Position numbers and translations under genes: made by a program. The notes beneath the pieces were generated by a model, which worked only from the letters and a program-made list of their open reading frames with translations, ran no database searches and had not been told where the DNA came from. A DNA stretch of 64,000 nt from Halobacillus sp. Marseille-Q1614 (GTDB lineage Bacteria > Bacillota > Bacilli > Bacillales > Halobacillaceae): the NCBI RefSeq assembly GCF_902809865.1, contig NZ_CADDWH010000001.1, positions 2,480,001-2,544,000 of the forward strand, given 5' to 3'. Of the stretch, positions 24,717-33,647 are shown piece after piece. Numbering within the stretch: position 1 is the stretch's first letter; every line of letters starts with the position of its first letter.

Positions 24717-27692
24717 TCATTCATATTCGCTTGCATTTTTCACTTCAAGTACTACATTATCAATTGTAATATCATGTTCCTTACTTAGTTTCCCCATCAA
24801 AAATTTAAGCGAAGCCTGGTCATCAGCCGTCATATCAAACTCAAAATCAAAGCGCTGTTTGTCTTCATTTACAGCAACTACTTCATTGAAATAACGGTGA
24901 TAATTGTCATTTTCAAGGGTAACTTCAATATCTCTTGCCACACTGGAACTCGCGTCAAAAGAGAGAACATAAGTGATTCCTTTCGATAACGAAAGACCTT
25001 TTTGTTCCATAAGAACACTCCAGGCTTCATTCCCGCCCTCTTGAATATCTACATTCAGCACACCTTCGTCAGTTGAAACATTCGCTTGCGCATCGAAGTG
25101 AATATATTCAGTCCAATGGTCTAGACCTGATGAAAAATCACCATTTTTTAATGGATAAAGCTCAATGTCGCTGGATGTTTGAATCATTCTTACATTATCT
25201 AAATAGACGTCACCAGGCTGACCGCCGACCATAAACGTCAACTGTCCTTTTGGAGCGGATTCCGGCATGGTAAATTCTACAGTATGATTTTCCATTTCTT
25301 CGGTTAGTGTGATCGCTTCGCTCTTATAGATTTCTCTGCCATCTTCACTTACTAAATCTACTTCGATGGTTTTGTTTTGCTCTGCTCTTGCGTTAAATGT
25401 CAGTTCATAATCTTCCCCTTTTTCCAATGGGATCCCTGATTGTTTTAACTGAACATCTTCAGGATTTACACCTTCTTTTAGAATATCAACTTGCATTTCT
25501 CGTTGTTCTTCAGAAACGCTCATTTCAGCGTAAGACTGCTCTGATGTCACAAGTTCCCAGTAGCTGGTTCTTGTCATATCCCCCTGATCAAAAGTTCCAT
25601 TATAAATGAGATTTCCATCCGCTAAAGGCGGCTTTGAGTTATTCTCCTCATATTCCCCCGTGATATTTTCGACTCGGACATTTCCAATCCAGACAGGTGC
25701 CGTTCCGTTGCTTCCCATATTAAACTCTATGCGAGCGCCTAGATCTGTATCTTGGTTTAGGGTAAAAGTATATTCATAGGACTGAACTTGATCACTAAGC
25801 TCAATCGTTTTCTCTCCGGAATAATTAGCAAATCCTCTTTCTTCTCCACCGGAAATCTTCGTCATCATATTACGATTGGTATCAGATTTCGCATCAAAAG
25901 TAACTCGATACGTATTACCTTCAAGAATCGCAAGCTTTTGAATCAGCTGCAGAGACCAGAGAGCATTGCCCGGATTACCCACATTTGTTTTTGCAAAAGG
26001 AATGCCGTCTAGCTCTTCCTTCTCAATGGTGCCGTTCCCTTGAAAGTCCGGCAGCTGGACAAGATTCCAATAATTCTCGTTAAACGTATCTTCATGCTGA
26101 TCGATTATTGTAAAAGGCTCATTATACTCGTTATCATAAATTAAGTTTCCATCTTCTAATGGCTGTTTGGCATCTTCCGGCAGCTCATCTTTTACAACAA
26201 CAGGTTCTACAGGCTCTTTATAATCACGACCTGTAAGCTCATAGGCTCTTACATAGTCTACTTCCATTTTTCCAGGAAACTCTGTAGATTCATCCGGATT
26301 GCCGCCATACCAGCCGCCAACCGCTAGATTCATAATTAAATAGAATTCCTGGTCAAATGGAGCAGGGAAAGCATATTTATCAGACTGGTTCATCCCTTTA
26401 CCAAACCAATTATCTAATGTTTGATATAATTCTCCATCAACGTACCAGCGTATTTCTCCTGGTTCCCATTCAACAGAGTACGTATGGAAGTCGGTGTAAT
26501 CTTCTCCTTCAGGAAAATGGTACTCGGTTCCTTTGTAAGTATTATTCGGATATTCCTCTCCGTAATGAATCGTACCGCCGATTTTACTCGTATCTTTTCC
26601 GGCTGCTTCCATAATATCGATCTCACCGGAAACCGGCCAGTCCCCATAAACTCCATCTTCAGGCATCATCCAGAAGGCCGGCCAATAGCCTTGACCTTCA
26701 GGCAGCTTCATTCTTGCTTCGAATTTTCCGTACTTTTGGCTGAAAAGCCCTTTGGATGTTAACTTAGCTGAAGTATAGTCGTAACTTCCAAATGAGTCAC
26801 TGACAGGTTCCTCTTCTTCTTTAGCCTCGATGACCAGTTTACCGTCTTCGATATAAGAGTTATCTGATGAATCGGTGTAATACTGTAATTCGTTGTTGCC
26901 CCAGCCCGGAGAGATTCCCTCGCCATTTTCGTCTACAAGCCAGTTTCCAGTATCATGCGACCACTTCGATTGATCAATTTCGCTAGATATGAACTCATCG
27001 GACCATACGAGAGACCAGTCTGATTCCTTTTGGTCCGCATCCACGATAACGACTTTGTTTAAGTCCGAGTTAACGGATTTCACTTTATTCTGAAGCTTTT
27101 CATCAATATAGAGCGTGCCGCTGACTTTCGTATTTTTCAAGATGATGTTTCCCGGATCGGCACCTTCAGTAATAAAAAGATCACCATTGATTGAGGTGTT
27201 TTCTAAAGAAACATCAGAATGATTGATCCAGGCATTTCCTTTAATATGCTGATCTGCGTACGTCCATTGCTTATAAAAGTAGCCCTGGATAAGGGAGTCG
27301 ACCATTAAAATCGCATCGATCCGCTTTAATGGATGGTTTGAACCTTCCTCCCATTCGCTTGTAAAGGATTCAGGTAATAAAGATTGAAGAATATTTACCG
27401 CTGCCGCCTGTTTAATGGCCGCCTTCTCGTTCTTTTCTATGAACCCGGCATCTTTAGAGAATTCAAGTATACGCTCACTGCTGATATTGAACAAATTCCC
27501 AAGCAGTACGGCATATTCTGCATAAGTCATCTCTGCATTTTCATTCTTGTTCTGATTCAGCTCCGCAAGCAGCCCTCTGTCTTTCCAATACTCGACCCTT
27601 TCATCTGCCTTGTCATTCTCTGCATAGACAGGCAGTGACATAACTTGAAAAACAACAGTTAACGTTAAAAGGACAACTAAGAGTTTTTTCAA
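24717..27692 (-). CDS. Secreted multidomain GH16 endo-beta-glucanase (laminarinase type)
   Basis: A 991-residue exported enzyme that should cleave beta-1,3(-1,4)-glucan. Residues 1-25 are a signal peptide (VMSLPVYAEN). Residues ~26-220 are an N-terminal module with a short beta-helix-like section (about 150-200). Residues ~225-487 are the GH16 domain with the catalytic motif GEIDIMEAAG (nucleophile Glu357, acid/base Glu362). Three CBM4/9-like carbohydrate-binding domains follow to the C-terminus. The protein is very acidic, as expected for a halophile's exoenzyme. Start is TTG with AAGGAGGAG. A LacI-type operator lies 36 bp upstream, tying it to the importer and GH1 genes. Confidence 0.93.
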   Translation of the reverse strand: MKKLLVVLLTLTVVFQVMSLPVYAENDKADERVEYWKDRGLLAELNQNKNENAEMTYAEYAVLLGNLFNISSERILEFSKDAGFIEKNEKAAIKQAAAVNILQSLLPESFTSEWEEGSNHPLKRIDAILMVDSLIQGYFYKQWTYADQHIKGNAWINHSDVSLENTSINGDLFITEGADPGNIILKNTKVSGTLYIDEKLQNKVKSVNSDLNKVVIVDADQKESDWSLVWSDEFISSEIDQSKWSHDTGNWLVDENGEGISPGWGNNELQYYTDSSDNSYIEDGKLVIEAKEEEEPVSDSFGSYDYTSAKLTSKGLFSQKYGKFEARMKLPEGQGYWPAFWMMPEDGVYGDWPVSGEIDIMEAAGKDTSKIGGTIHYGEEYPNNTYKGTEYHFPEGEDYTDFHTYSVEWEPGEIRWYVDGELYQTLDNWFGKGMNQSDKYAFPAPFDQEFYLIMNLAVGGWYGGNPDESTEFPGKMEVDYVRAYELTGRDYKEPVEPVVVKDELPEDAKQPLEDGNLIYDNEYNEPFTIIDQHEDTFNENYWNLVQLPDFQGNGTIEKEELDGIPFAKTNVGNPGNALWSLQLIQKLAILEGNTYRVTFDAKSDTNRNMMTKISGGEERGFANYSGEKTIELSDQVQSYEYTFTLNQDTDLGARIEFNMGSNGTAPVWIGNVRVENITGEYEENNSKPPLADGNLIYNGTFDQGDMTRTSYWELVTSEQSYAEMSVSEEQREMQVDILKEGVNPEDVQLKQSGIPLEKGEDYELTFNARAEQNKTIEVDLVSEDGREIYKSEAITLTEEMENHTVEFTMPESAPKGQLTFMVGGQPGDVYLDNVRMIQTSSDIELYPLKNGDFSSGLDHWTEYIHFDAQANVSTDEGVLNVDIQEGGNEAWSVLMEQKGLSLSKGITYVLSFDASSSVARDIEVTLENDNYHRYFNEVVAVNEDKQRFDFEFDMTADDQASLKFLMGKLSKEHDITIDNVVLEVKNASEYE

Positions 27693-27727
27693 AATACTCC
27701 TCCTTAAAATTGAATTCTCCCAATTAG

Positions 27728-27739
27728 GAAACCGGTTGC
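27728..27739. promoter_or_regulatory. LacI-family operator upstream of the GH16 gene
   Basis: GAAACCGGTTGC is the same core as the two operators before the importer operon, with one arm altered. It lies between the GH1 stop and the GH16 start and gives the glucanase gene its own repressor site. Confidence 0.7.
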
Positions 27740-27756
27740 GTTAATATCGAAAAAAA

Positions 27757-29103
27757 TTAGGTTATCTCAAACCTTTGCTTTTCAATAGTATTCTTATACC
27801 AATAATAGCTTTCTTTCCTTGTTCTTTCGAATGTTTCAAAGTTGACATGAATGATGCCAAATCTTTTCTCGTATCCTTCTGCCCACTCGAAGTTATCAAG
27901 CAGTGACCAGACGATATATCCTTTAATCGACACCCCTGCTTTTATGGCTCTGTACAAAGAAGTTAAGTGCTGTTTTAAGTAGTCAATCCGTTCCTGATCG
28001 TTGACTTTGCCGTCTTCCACTCCGTGATTATAGCAGGCACCATTTTCTGTAATGTAAATAGGAATGTCCCCATACGTTTCTTTTAGATCCGTCAGGGCTT
28101 TATAAAAACCATCCGCGTAAATCGGCCATCCTATATCTGTTTGACGGTAGTCAAGAGGAATCTCTTCCACTTGAAACAATCCTGCGTTTTCCTGATGACG
28201 TCCCAGGCTGCCTGTATAATAATTAATGCCCATGAAATCAATAGGCTGCGAAATAAGCTCAAGGTCTCCTTCTTCAATTTTTAAAAAGGCGTTCTGCTTT
28301 TCAAACAGTAGGATGAGCTCTTCTGGATATGATCCTTTGAATACAGGGTCCATAAACCATTCTTTCTGCCATAGCATGCCGCGGCGGCACGCATCCTGAT
28401 CCTCCACGTCCGCACTAAAAGGTTCCAGCCAGCCGATATTTGGTGCATATCCGATTTCTCCATCAGGTACGATCTCTCTAAAAGACTGAACAGCTTTCCC
28501 ATGGGCGGTCAATAGATGATGTGATACATCAACCGCTGCCTGCAAGTCCTTTTTTCCGGGAGCATGAATCCCTAAGTAATTCGATAGAAAGGAAGCACAC
28601 CATGGTTCATTAATGGTAATCCAGCTTTTCACCTGACCTCCGAACTCTTTGAACATAGCCTCAGCATACTCTTCAAAAGCAACGATAGTGGCACGGTTCT
28701 CCCAGCCTCCCCTATCTTGAAGAGTTTGAGGGAGATCCCAGTGATAGAGCGTAATCATTGGTTTAATATTATGATTGAGCAGCTCCTCAATCAAGCTACG
28801 GTAATAGGCGACACCCTTTTCATTCAAGCTTCCTGTTCCTTCAGGCATCACTCTCGACCAGGAAATCGAGAAACGATAGAGGTCCACTCCAAGCTCCTTT
28901 AAATGCTGGATATCCTCTTTATATAAGTGGTAACTGTTACAGGCTTGATCCCCGTGGTCTCCATTTTTTACGTTTCCCGGAGTATGCGAGAAAGTATCCC
29001 ATATTGAAGGACTTCTCCCGTCTTCATGAGCCGCTCCTTCAATCTGATAGGAAGCGGTGGCCGCTCCCCACTTTAATTCATTTGAAAATTCTATTGTTGT
29101 CAT
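27757..29103 (-). CDS. GH1 beta-glucosidase
   Basis: A 448-residue cytoplasmic family 1 glycoside hydrolase that should split imported beta-glucan oligosaccharides to glucose. Acid/base Glu166 lies in TINEPWC and the nucleophile Glu353 in YITENGACYN. Other signatures are WGAATASYQIEGA near the N-terminus and WSLLDNFEWAEGYEKRFG near the C-terminus. No 6-phospho-binding pattern is apparent, which fits with ABC (not PTS) uptake. It lies 35 bp after the LacI gene. Confidence 0.95.
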   Translation of the reverse strand: MTTIEFSNELKWGAATASYQIEGAAHEDGRSPSIWDTFSHTPGNVKNGDHGDQACNSYHLYKEDIQHLKELGVDLYRFSISWSRVMPEGTGSLNEKGVAYYRSLIEELLNHNIKPMITLYHWDLPQTLQDRGGWENRATIVAFEEYAEAMFKEFGGQVKSWITINEPWCASFLSNYLGIHAPGKKDLQAAVDVSHHLLTAHGKAVQSFREIVPDGEIGYAPNIGWLEPFSADVEDQDACRRGMLWQKEWFMDPVFKGSYPEELILLFEKQNAFLKIEEGDLELISQPIDFMGINYYTGSLGRHQENAGLFQVEEIPLDYRQTDIGWPIYADGFYKALTDLKETYGDIPIYITENGACYNHGVEDGKVNDQERIDYLKQHLTSLYRAIKAGVSIKGYIVWSLLDNFEWAEGYEKRFGIIHVNFETFERTRKESYYWYKNTIEKQRFEIT

Positions 29104-29138
29104 TCGATAACCTCCATTACTAGCGTGTAAGAGGAAAC

Positions 29139-30152
29139 CTAACTTTCTATACTGGATGATCGAATTACAAGTTCTGGATCCACTTTTACCGGGTGAATAT
29201 TATTGTTTCCTTGAATGAGATCATTCAGCATATTAGCAGCCAGCTTCCCTAATTTCTGTTTATCCTGCTTGACGGTGGTAAGCGGCGGATCACTGTATCG
29301 GCAGGCTTCAATATCGTCGCAGCCGATTAATTGAATATCTTCAGGCACAGACATCCCTTTTTCTTTAATTGCTTTAAGAGCTCCAAGCGCCATCATGTCC
29401 GATGCAGCAAAAACAGCTTGAGGTAATTCTTTCTCCTGCAATATTTCTTTCATAGCTGTATAGCCGCTTTCCTCGAAGAAATCTCCAAATTTTATCCACT
29501 CGTCTTTTATAGACAGTCCAAATTGCTCCATCGCATCGACAAAGCCCTGATTACGAATGCCTGCTACAAGAGAATCCTGTTTCCCGCCAATATAAGCAAT
29601 CTTTCTTATTTGATTTAAGTAGAAGAACTCTACAACTTTTAATCCTATTTTCGCATTATCCGTCATAATATAGCTCGATTTCGGCCCGTCGAGCTTAAGG
29701 TCGATGCCGATGCAAGGAATATCACTTTCGGCAATCTCAAGGATTTCCTCTTCTATTTCATCGCCCGCAATAATCAGGCAGCCATCAACGTGGAAATGCT
29801 TACACCTTTCCAAATACTGACTTTCCCCCTGATAAAATTTCTCGTTGGAAAATAAGAGAAGGTCATATCCTTGGGCACCGACTGTTTTCTTAAAAGTGTT
29901 CACAACCTCATTGAAAAATGGGTGTTTAAAGTCTACATTGATTTTCCCTGCATAAATCAAGCCTATTAAATTTGATTTCTTAGTGGCTAAAGACTTCGCA
30001 GAGAAAGTCGGCTGATATTTTGTATCTTTAATGATTTTATATACTTTGTCTCTTGTTGCTTCGCTGATGCCGCCATAGTTGTTGATAATTTTTGACACAG
30101 TAGCAGGAGATACACCAGCCATTTTTGCAATATCCCGTATAGTTAAATCCAT
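29139..30152 (-). CDS. LacI-family repressor of the beta-glucan locus
   Basis: A 337-residue regulator: N-terminal LacI helix-turn-helix (LTIRDIAKMAGVSPATVSKI) and a periplasmic-binding-type effector domain (ASDMMALGALKAIKEKGM, IQLIGCDDIEA). It sits inside the operon it most likely controls; palindromes of the form AAACCGGTTT at 33401, 33527 and 27728 are its probable operators. A glucan-derived oligosaccharide is the expected inducer. Confidence 0.93.
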   Translation of the reverse strand: MDLTIRDIAKMAGVSPATVSKIINNYGGISEATRDKVYKIIKDTKYQPTFSAKSLATKKSNLIGLIYAGKINVDFKHPFFNEVVNTFKKTVGAQGYDLLLFSNEKFYQGESQYLERCKHFHVDGCLIIAGDEIEEEILEIAESDIPCIGIDLKLDGPKSSYIMTDNAKIGLKVVEFFYLNQIRKIAYIGGKQDSLVAGIRNQGFVDAMEQFGLSIKDEWIKFGDFFEESGYTAMKEILQEKELPQAVFAASDMMALGALKAIKEKGMSVPEDIQLIGCDDIEACRYSDPPLTTVKQDKQKLGKLAANMLNDLIQGNNNIHPVKVDPELVIRSSSIES

Positions 30153-30224
30153 CTCTTTACATCTCCTTAAGGAACCGCCATCTCAATAACTTATTGTATC
30201 AACAATCGGCTAGAGTAGCATCGC

Positions 30225-31064
30225 TTATTTAATCGAACCTTCCGTAATACTGGAAATAAACCATTTGTTGAAAATAAGGAAAATCACAATCAATGGAACC
30301 GTTGCCCAGAATACACCTGAAAGCAGCATTCCAAAATCAACCCGAAAAGCATTGTTTAATGAAGCGAGCGCCACTTGTAATGTATAAGAAGAGGGATCGC
30401 GCAGAACCGTGAACTGCCATAAAAATTCTCCCCATACGAGGGTAAACACTATAATTCCAAGCGTAGCAAAGGCCGGTTTAATAATCGGCAGTACAATGCT
30501 TCGGTAAATTCTAAAGTTCGAGCATCCATCTAATTTGGCAGCTTCTATCAGTTCATCTGGTACAGATTCGCTGATATACTGCCGCATTAGAAAAATTCCC
30601 AACGGGTTTAATAAGAATAATACTCCCGCACCAAACAATGTATCGAGCCACCCTAATTGAGAGATCAAGTAGTATTGCGGAATCAGCCCTAATTGAGGCG
30701 GGATCACCATCGTTAGGAGAATACAGATAAACAAAAAGTTTTTCCCGGGAAACGAAAATTTAGCAAATGCAAACCCGGAAAGCGAACTGATCAGCAATAC
30801 AACAACCGTTACGCTTGTACATAGCAGGATTGTATTCCACATCGCCTGAAAAAACGGAATCGTATCCAATACCTTCTGAAAGTTTTCTACAAGCATAGTG
30901 CCAGGCACCAGTGTAGGCGGAATGGAATTATACGCAGCGCTGGGCTGTGTGGCCATTACCAGCATCCAGTAAAATGGAAAAATTGATAGAATTGATGCAA
31001 TCCCTAAAGTAATGTACACCGGAATGTTTCCAGGCTTAAATATTTTTTTTCGATGCTGTTCCAT
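30225..31064 (-). CDS. Carbohydrate ABC transporter permease (MalG type)
   Basis: A 279-residue inner-membrane subunit with six hydrophobic helices and the ATPase-coupling EAA loop (ELIEAAKLDGCSNFRIYRSI). It pairs with the MalF-type permease 4 bp upstream. No ATPase gene is in the operon, so it probably shares a multi-sugar ATPase (MsmX-type) encoded elsewhere, as is common in Bacilli. Confidence 0.94.
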   Translation of the reverse strand: MEQHRKKIFKPGNIPVYITLGIASILSIFPFYWMLVMATQPSAAYNSIPPTLVPGTMLVENFQKVLDTIPFFQAMWNTILLCTSVTVVVLLISSLSGFAFAKFSFPGKNFLFICILLTMVIPPQLGLIPQYYLISQLGWLDTLFGAGVLFLLNPLGIFLMRQYISESVPDELIEAAKLDGCSNFRIYRSIVLPIIKPAFATLGIIVFTLVWGEFLWQFTVLRDPSSYTLQVALASLNNAFRVDFGMLLSGVFWATVPLIVIFLIFNKWFISSITEGSIK

Positions 31065-31067
31065 AGT

Positions 31068-32015
31068 TTAAGCCCCTTTCTTTCTGCGGCCGGCCCCTGA
31101 TGTTAACCAAGTATTGAGCGCAGCAGCTCCAACGATTATAATCAGGAGCAGCACTGCTGTAGCTGAGGCAGTACCAAATGAACCTAAGCTGAATGCATCT
31201 CGGTATAAGTACATAACAACCGTCATCGCTTCATCACGTGTAAAAGCAGATCCGCCTAGAAATACAGTAGGCTCAGCAAATAACTGAAGTGCACCTACAG
31301 TTGACATGAATACTGTCAGTAAAATAAATGGTTTTAATAAAGGAATAGTAATATGAATAAACTGCTGAACTTTATTCGCTCCATCAATTGTCGCTGCTTC
31401 ATACAAATGCTTCGGAATACTTTGCAGGCCTGCCAAGTAAATAATCGTGTTATAGCCTACCCACCGCCAGAAGACCATCAGTGAAATTGCAAATTTGGCT
31501 CCCCACTCAGACGTCTTCCAGCTTACCGGATCAATGCCGAACCAGCCGATCACATAGTTAGCAAGCGCTGTTTCATTGCTGCTGAAAAATACTCCAAATA
31601 CTAACGCCACGGCTACCATAGAGGTAATGTATGGCATAAAGATCGTAACTCTGAAAAAGTTCGTAAACCGGATCGCCGCCATGTTAAGAAAACAAGCCAA
31701 AATTAAGCCGACAATCAGCTGAGGGGCTGTCCCCATCAGGCCAATAATGACGGTATTGTACAAGGATTTCCAAAATAAAGGATCCTGAAGGACAATCGTA
31801 AAGTTACTAAGACCAACAAAATCCATTTCTCCAAGACCATTCCACTCCTGAAATGCCAGAACAATACTAAAAACGGCAGGATAAAGACCAATTATTCCAA
31901 AAATGATAAAGAAAGGAGCAACATACAAATAACCAGAGAGCATATCCTTCTTTTTCTCAGACATTTTGCTGACTTTTGAAGAGGAGACATACTGCTGTTT
32001 CTCTACACTTTCCAA
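31068..32015 (-). CDS. Carbohydrate ABC transporter permease (MalF type)
   Basis: A 315-residue permease with six helices after a charged N-terminus and the EAA loop (LYEAATIDGANKVQQFIHIT). I choose the TTG at 32015 because AGGAGGT lies six bases before it; an ATG six codons upstream has no ribosome site. It should form the translocation channel with the MalG-type partner, for beta-gluco-oligosaccharides by context. Confidence 0.93.
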   Translation of the reverse strand: MESVEKQQYVSSSKVSKMSEKKKDMLSGYLYVAPFFIIFGIIGLYPAVFSIVLAFQEWNGLGEMDFVGLSNFTIVLQDPLFWKSLYNTVIIGLMGTAPQLIVGLILACFLNMAAIRFTNFFRVTIFMPYITSMVAVALVFGVFFSSNETALANYVIGWFGIDPVSWKTSEWGAKFAISLMVFWRWVGYNTIIYLAGLQSIPKHLYEAATIDGANKVQQFIHITIPLLKPFILLTVFMSTVGALQLFAEPTVFLGGSAFTRDEAMTVVMYLYRDAFSLGSFGTASATAVLLLIIIVGAAALNTWLTSGAGRRKKGA

Positions 32016-32074
32016 TTTTCTACCTCCTGACATAGTAAAGGCCAGATTAAGAAATCATCCGGCCTCCCTTGTAC

Positions 32075-33346
32075 TTATCTCTGCAGTAAGCCTTCAATAC
32101 GTTCTACAGCATCCTGCCACTCTTTCTCTGGATCTCCGCCTTCCTGAACATTTCTTAGAGCCATTAATACTTCATTGTTAACTGTTACATATTTAGGTCC
32201 TTTGTAAACTTCCGGAATCTCTTTGGCCGCTTCTGCAAAATATGCGGCTGTATTTTGACCGCCGAAATATTCATCAGAGTTAGTCTTGAATTCTTCCATC
32301 TCATACACTTCAGGTGTAGAAGGGAACAGACCGTTTTCCGTAAAGGACTTCATTTGATTCTCTGGTGAAAGGAGCCACTTGGCAAATTCATAAGCTTCTT
32401 CACTGTGTTCTGTTTCTGCCGGAATGGATACATAAGATCCTCCCCAGTTACCAGCAAACTTCTCAGGCAGAGTGGTCACTCTCCATTTACCGGAAGCTTC
32501 CGGAGCATTCTCTGTCATGTAGCCTTTAAGCCAAGCGGGCGCCATTTCAACTGCGAAATCTCCTTTATTTAGAGCATTAGCCCATTCAGGTGTCCACATT
32601 TCATAGTCGCCGACATATCCTTCTTCGTTTAAACTAACCGCGTAATCGTAAGCATCTTTTACGCCGTTACCTTCTTCATTGATCAATAAATCTCCATCAC
32701 GATTAAAATAACTTTCTTCAAGTGCATCCATATTGGCACGAAACGCCATTTCCATACTATCCACCATTGGTTTATCCGCAGCCTCTAACACTTTATCGGC
32801 AGCATCCGCGAAAGCTTCAGGTGATGAAATTAATTCACTGACTTCATCTGGATCTGTAGGAAGCCCAGCTTTTTCAAACACTTCTGTATGATAGTACATT
32901 GCTTTTGGTCCGATATCAGTTGGAAGTCCAAAAAGGAAATCTCCTTCTCCGTTTTCTGCCACGTTCCACTTCCACTCTAAGTATTGATCCTGAATTTCGT
33001 CAGCCTCTAAGTCATACAAATTAACAAACCGTTCCTGTGCTTCCCTGTACCTGTCGAGCTGATCTACTTCAATCATTGTAAGATCAGGAGCGCCTGTCCC
33101 TGCTGATATAGCAGTAAAAAGACTGTTATGATGATCTTCTAATTCAGATTTTTTAATATTAATTTTTACATCAGGATTTTCTTCCTCGTAAGCCTTCGCT
33201 AACTCTTCATAATTCGTTGCTCCAAACACCCAGAAATCTAAAGTTACATTTCCTTCTCCTGAAGCCGAATCATCTCCGCTGCAGGCAAAAAGAAACGCGC
33301 TTATACTTAGCAGCAGCACTAAAAGCAAACTTTTCTTCAATCTCAT
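32075..33346 (-). CDS. Sugar-binding lipoprotein of the ABC importer
   Basis: A 423-residue extracellular solute-binding protein (family 1). The N-terminus is a lipoprotein signal with lipobox LFAC followed by an acidic linker. The mature part is strongly acidic. It is the first gene of the operon, after a sigma-A promoter flanked by two repressor operators. Ligand is inferred to be a beta-glucan oligosaccharide from the GH16 and GH1 genes downstream. Confidence 0.94.
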   Translation of the reverse strand: MRLKKSLLLVLLLSISAFLFACSGDDSASGEGNVTLDFWVFGATNYEELAKAYEEENPDVKINIKKSELEDHHNSLFTAISAGTGAPDLTMIEVDQLDRYREAQERFVNLYDLEADEIQDQYLEWKWNVAENGEGDFLFGLPTDIGPKAMYYHTEVFEKAGLPTDPDEVSELISSPEAFADAADKVLEAADKPMVDSMEMAFRANMDALEESYFNRDGDLLINEEGNGVKDAYDYAVSLNEEGYVGDYEMWTPEWANALNKGDFAVEMAPAWLKGYMTENAPEASGKWRVTTLPEKFAGNWGGSYVSIPAETEHSEEAYEFAKWLLSPENQMKSFTENGLFPSTPEVYEMEEFKTNSDEYFGGQNTAAYFAEAAKEIPEVYKGPKYVTVNNEVLMALRNVQEGGDPEKEWQDAVERIEGLLQR

Positions 33347-33400
33347 TTAAGCCTTCCCCTTCCAATTTTTCACTCAAAAAACAACAACTTCCAAATTAAC

Positions 33401-33412
33401 GAAACCGGTTTC
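33401..33412. promoter_or_regulatory. LacI-type operator O1 (downstream of promoter)
   Basis: GAAACCGGTTTC is a perfect 12-bp palindrome in the leader of the importer operon, about 45 bp after the expected transcription start. Confidence 0.85.
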
Positions 33413-33455
33413 CTAAAACTCTAAAAAAAATCAATTAATTTGAAAACTTAAGTTG

Positions 33456-33484
33456 ATTATAAGGTGTAATGTATTCGTTTTCAA
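33456..33484 (-). promoter_or_regulatory. Promoter of the glucan importer operon
   Basis: Minus strand TTGAAA (33479-33484), 17-bp spacer, TATAAT (33456-33461). It lies about 110 bp upstream of the binding-protein gene and between two repressor operators. Confidence 0.85.
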
Positions 33485-33526
33485 AAACTTTTTTATAAAT
33501 ATTTTTAAAATTCATCAAATTTTAAG

Positions 33527-33538
33527 TAAACCGGTTTC
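33527..33538. promoter_or_regulatory. LacI-type operator O2 (upstream of promoter)
   Basis: TAAACCGGTTTC shares the AAACCGGTTT core with O1. Its centre lies 126 bp from the centre of O1, close to 12 helical turns, a geometry suited to repression by looping. Confidence 0.8.
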
Positions 33539-33582
33539 CTACACAAGGATCCCTTTAAGCACATTAATTGTTATGACAACTA

Positions 33583-33596
33583 TGTAAACGCTAACA
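33583..33596. promoter_or_regulatory. cre site between the importer operon and the ncRNA promoter
   Basis: TGTAAACGCTAACA matches the cre consensus fully. It lies about 100 bp upstream of the importer -35 box and centred about 53 bp before the expected start of the plus-strand ncRNA, a position where CcpA can activate as well as repress. Confidence 0.75.
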
Positions 33597-33632
33597 TTTT
33601 CTTAAAAAATTATGTACCTTTTCGTCTTATGG

Positions 33633-33641
33633 TGTTATAAT
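33633..33641 (+). promoter_or_regulatory. Extended -10 promoter of the structured RNA
   Basis: TGTTATAAT is a consensus -10 with the TGn extension. The -35 position at 33613-33618 (TGTACC) is poor, which is usual for extended -10 or activator-assisted promoters. Confidence 0.75.
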
Positions 33642-33647
33642 GAGAGT

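Noticed and set aside
26414-26762. Antisense ORFs inside the GH16 gene and similar shadows in hut, phoD and phoX
   Set aside because: They lie in other frames of well-supported genes and have no ribosome sites or recognisable protein features.
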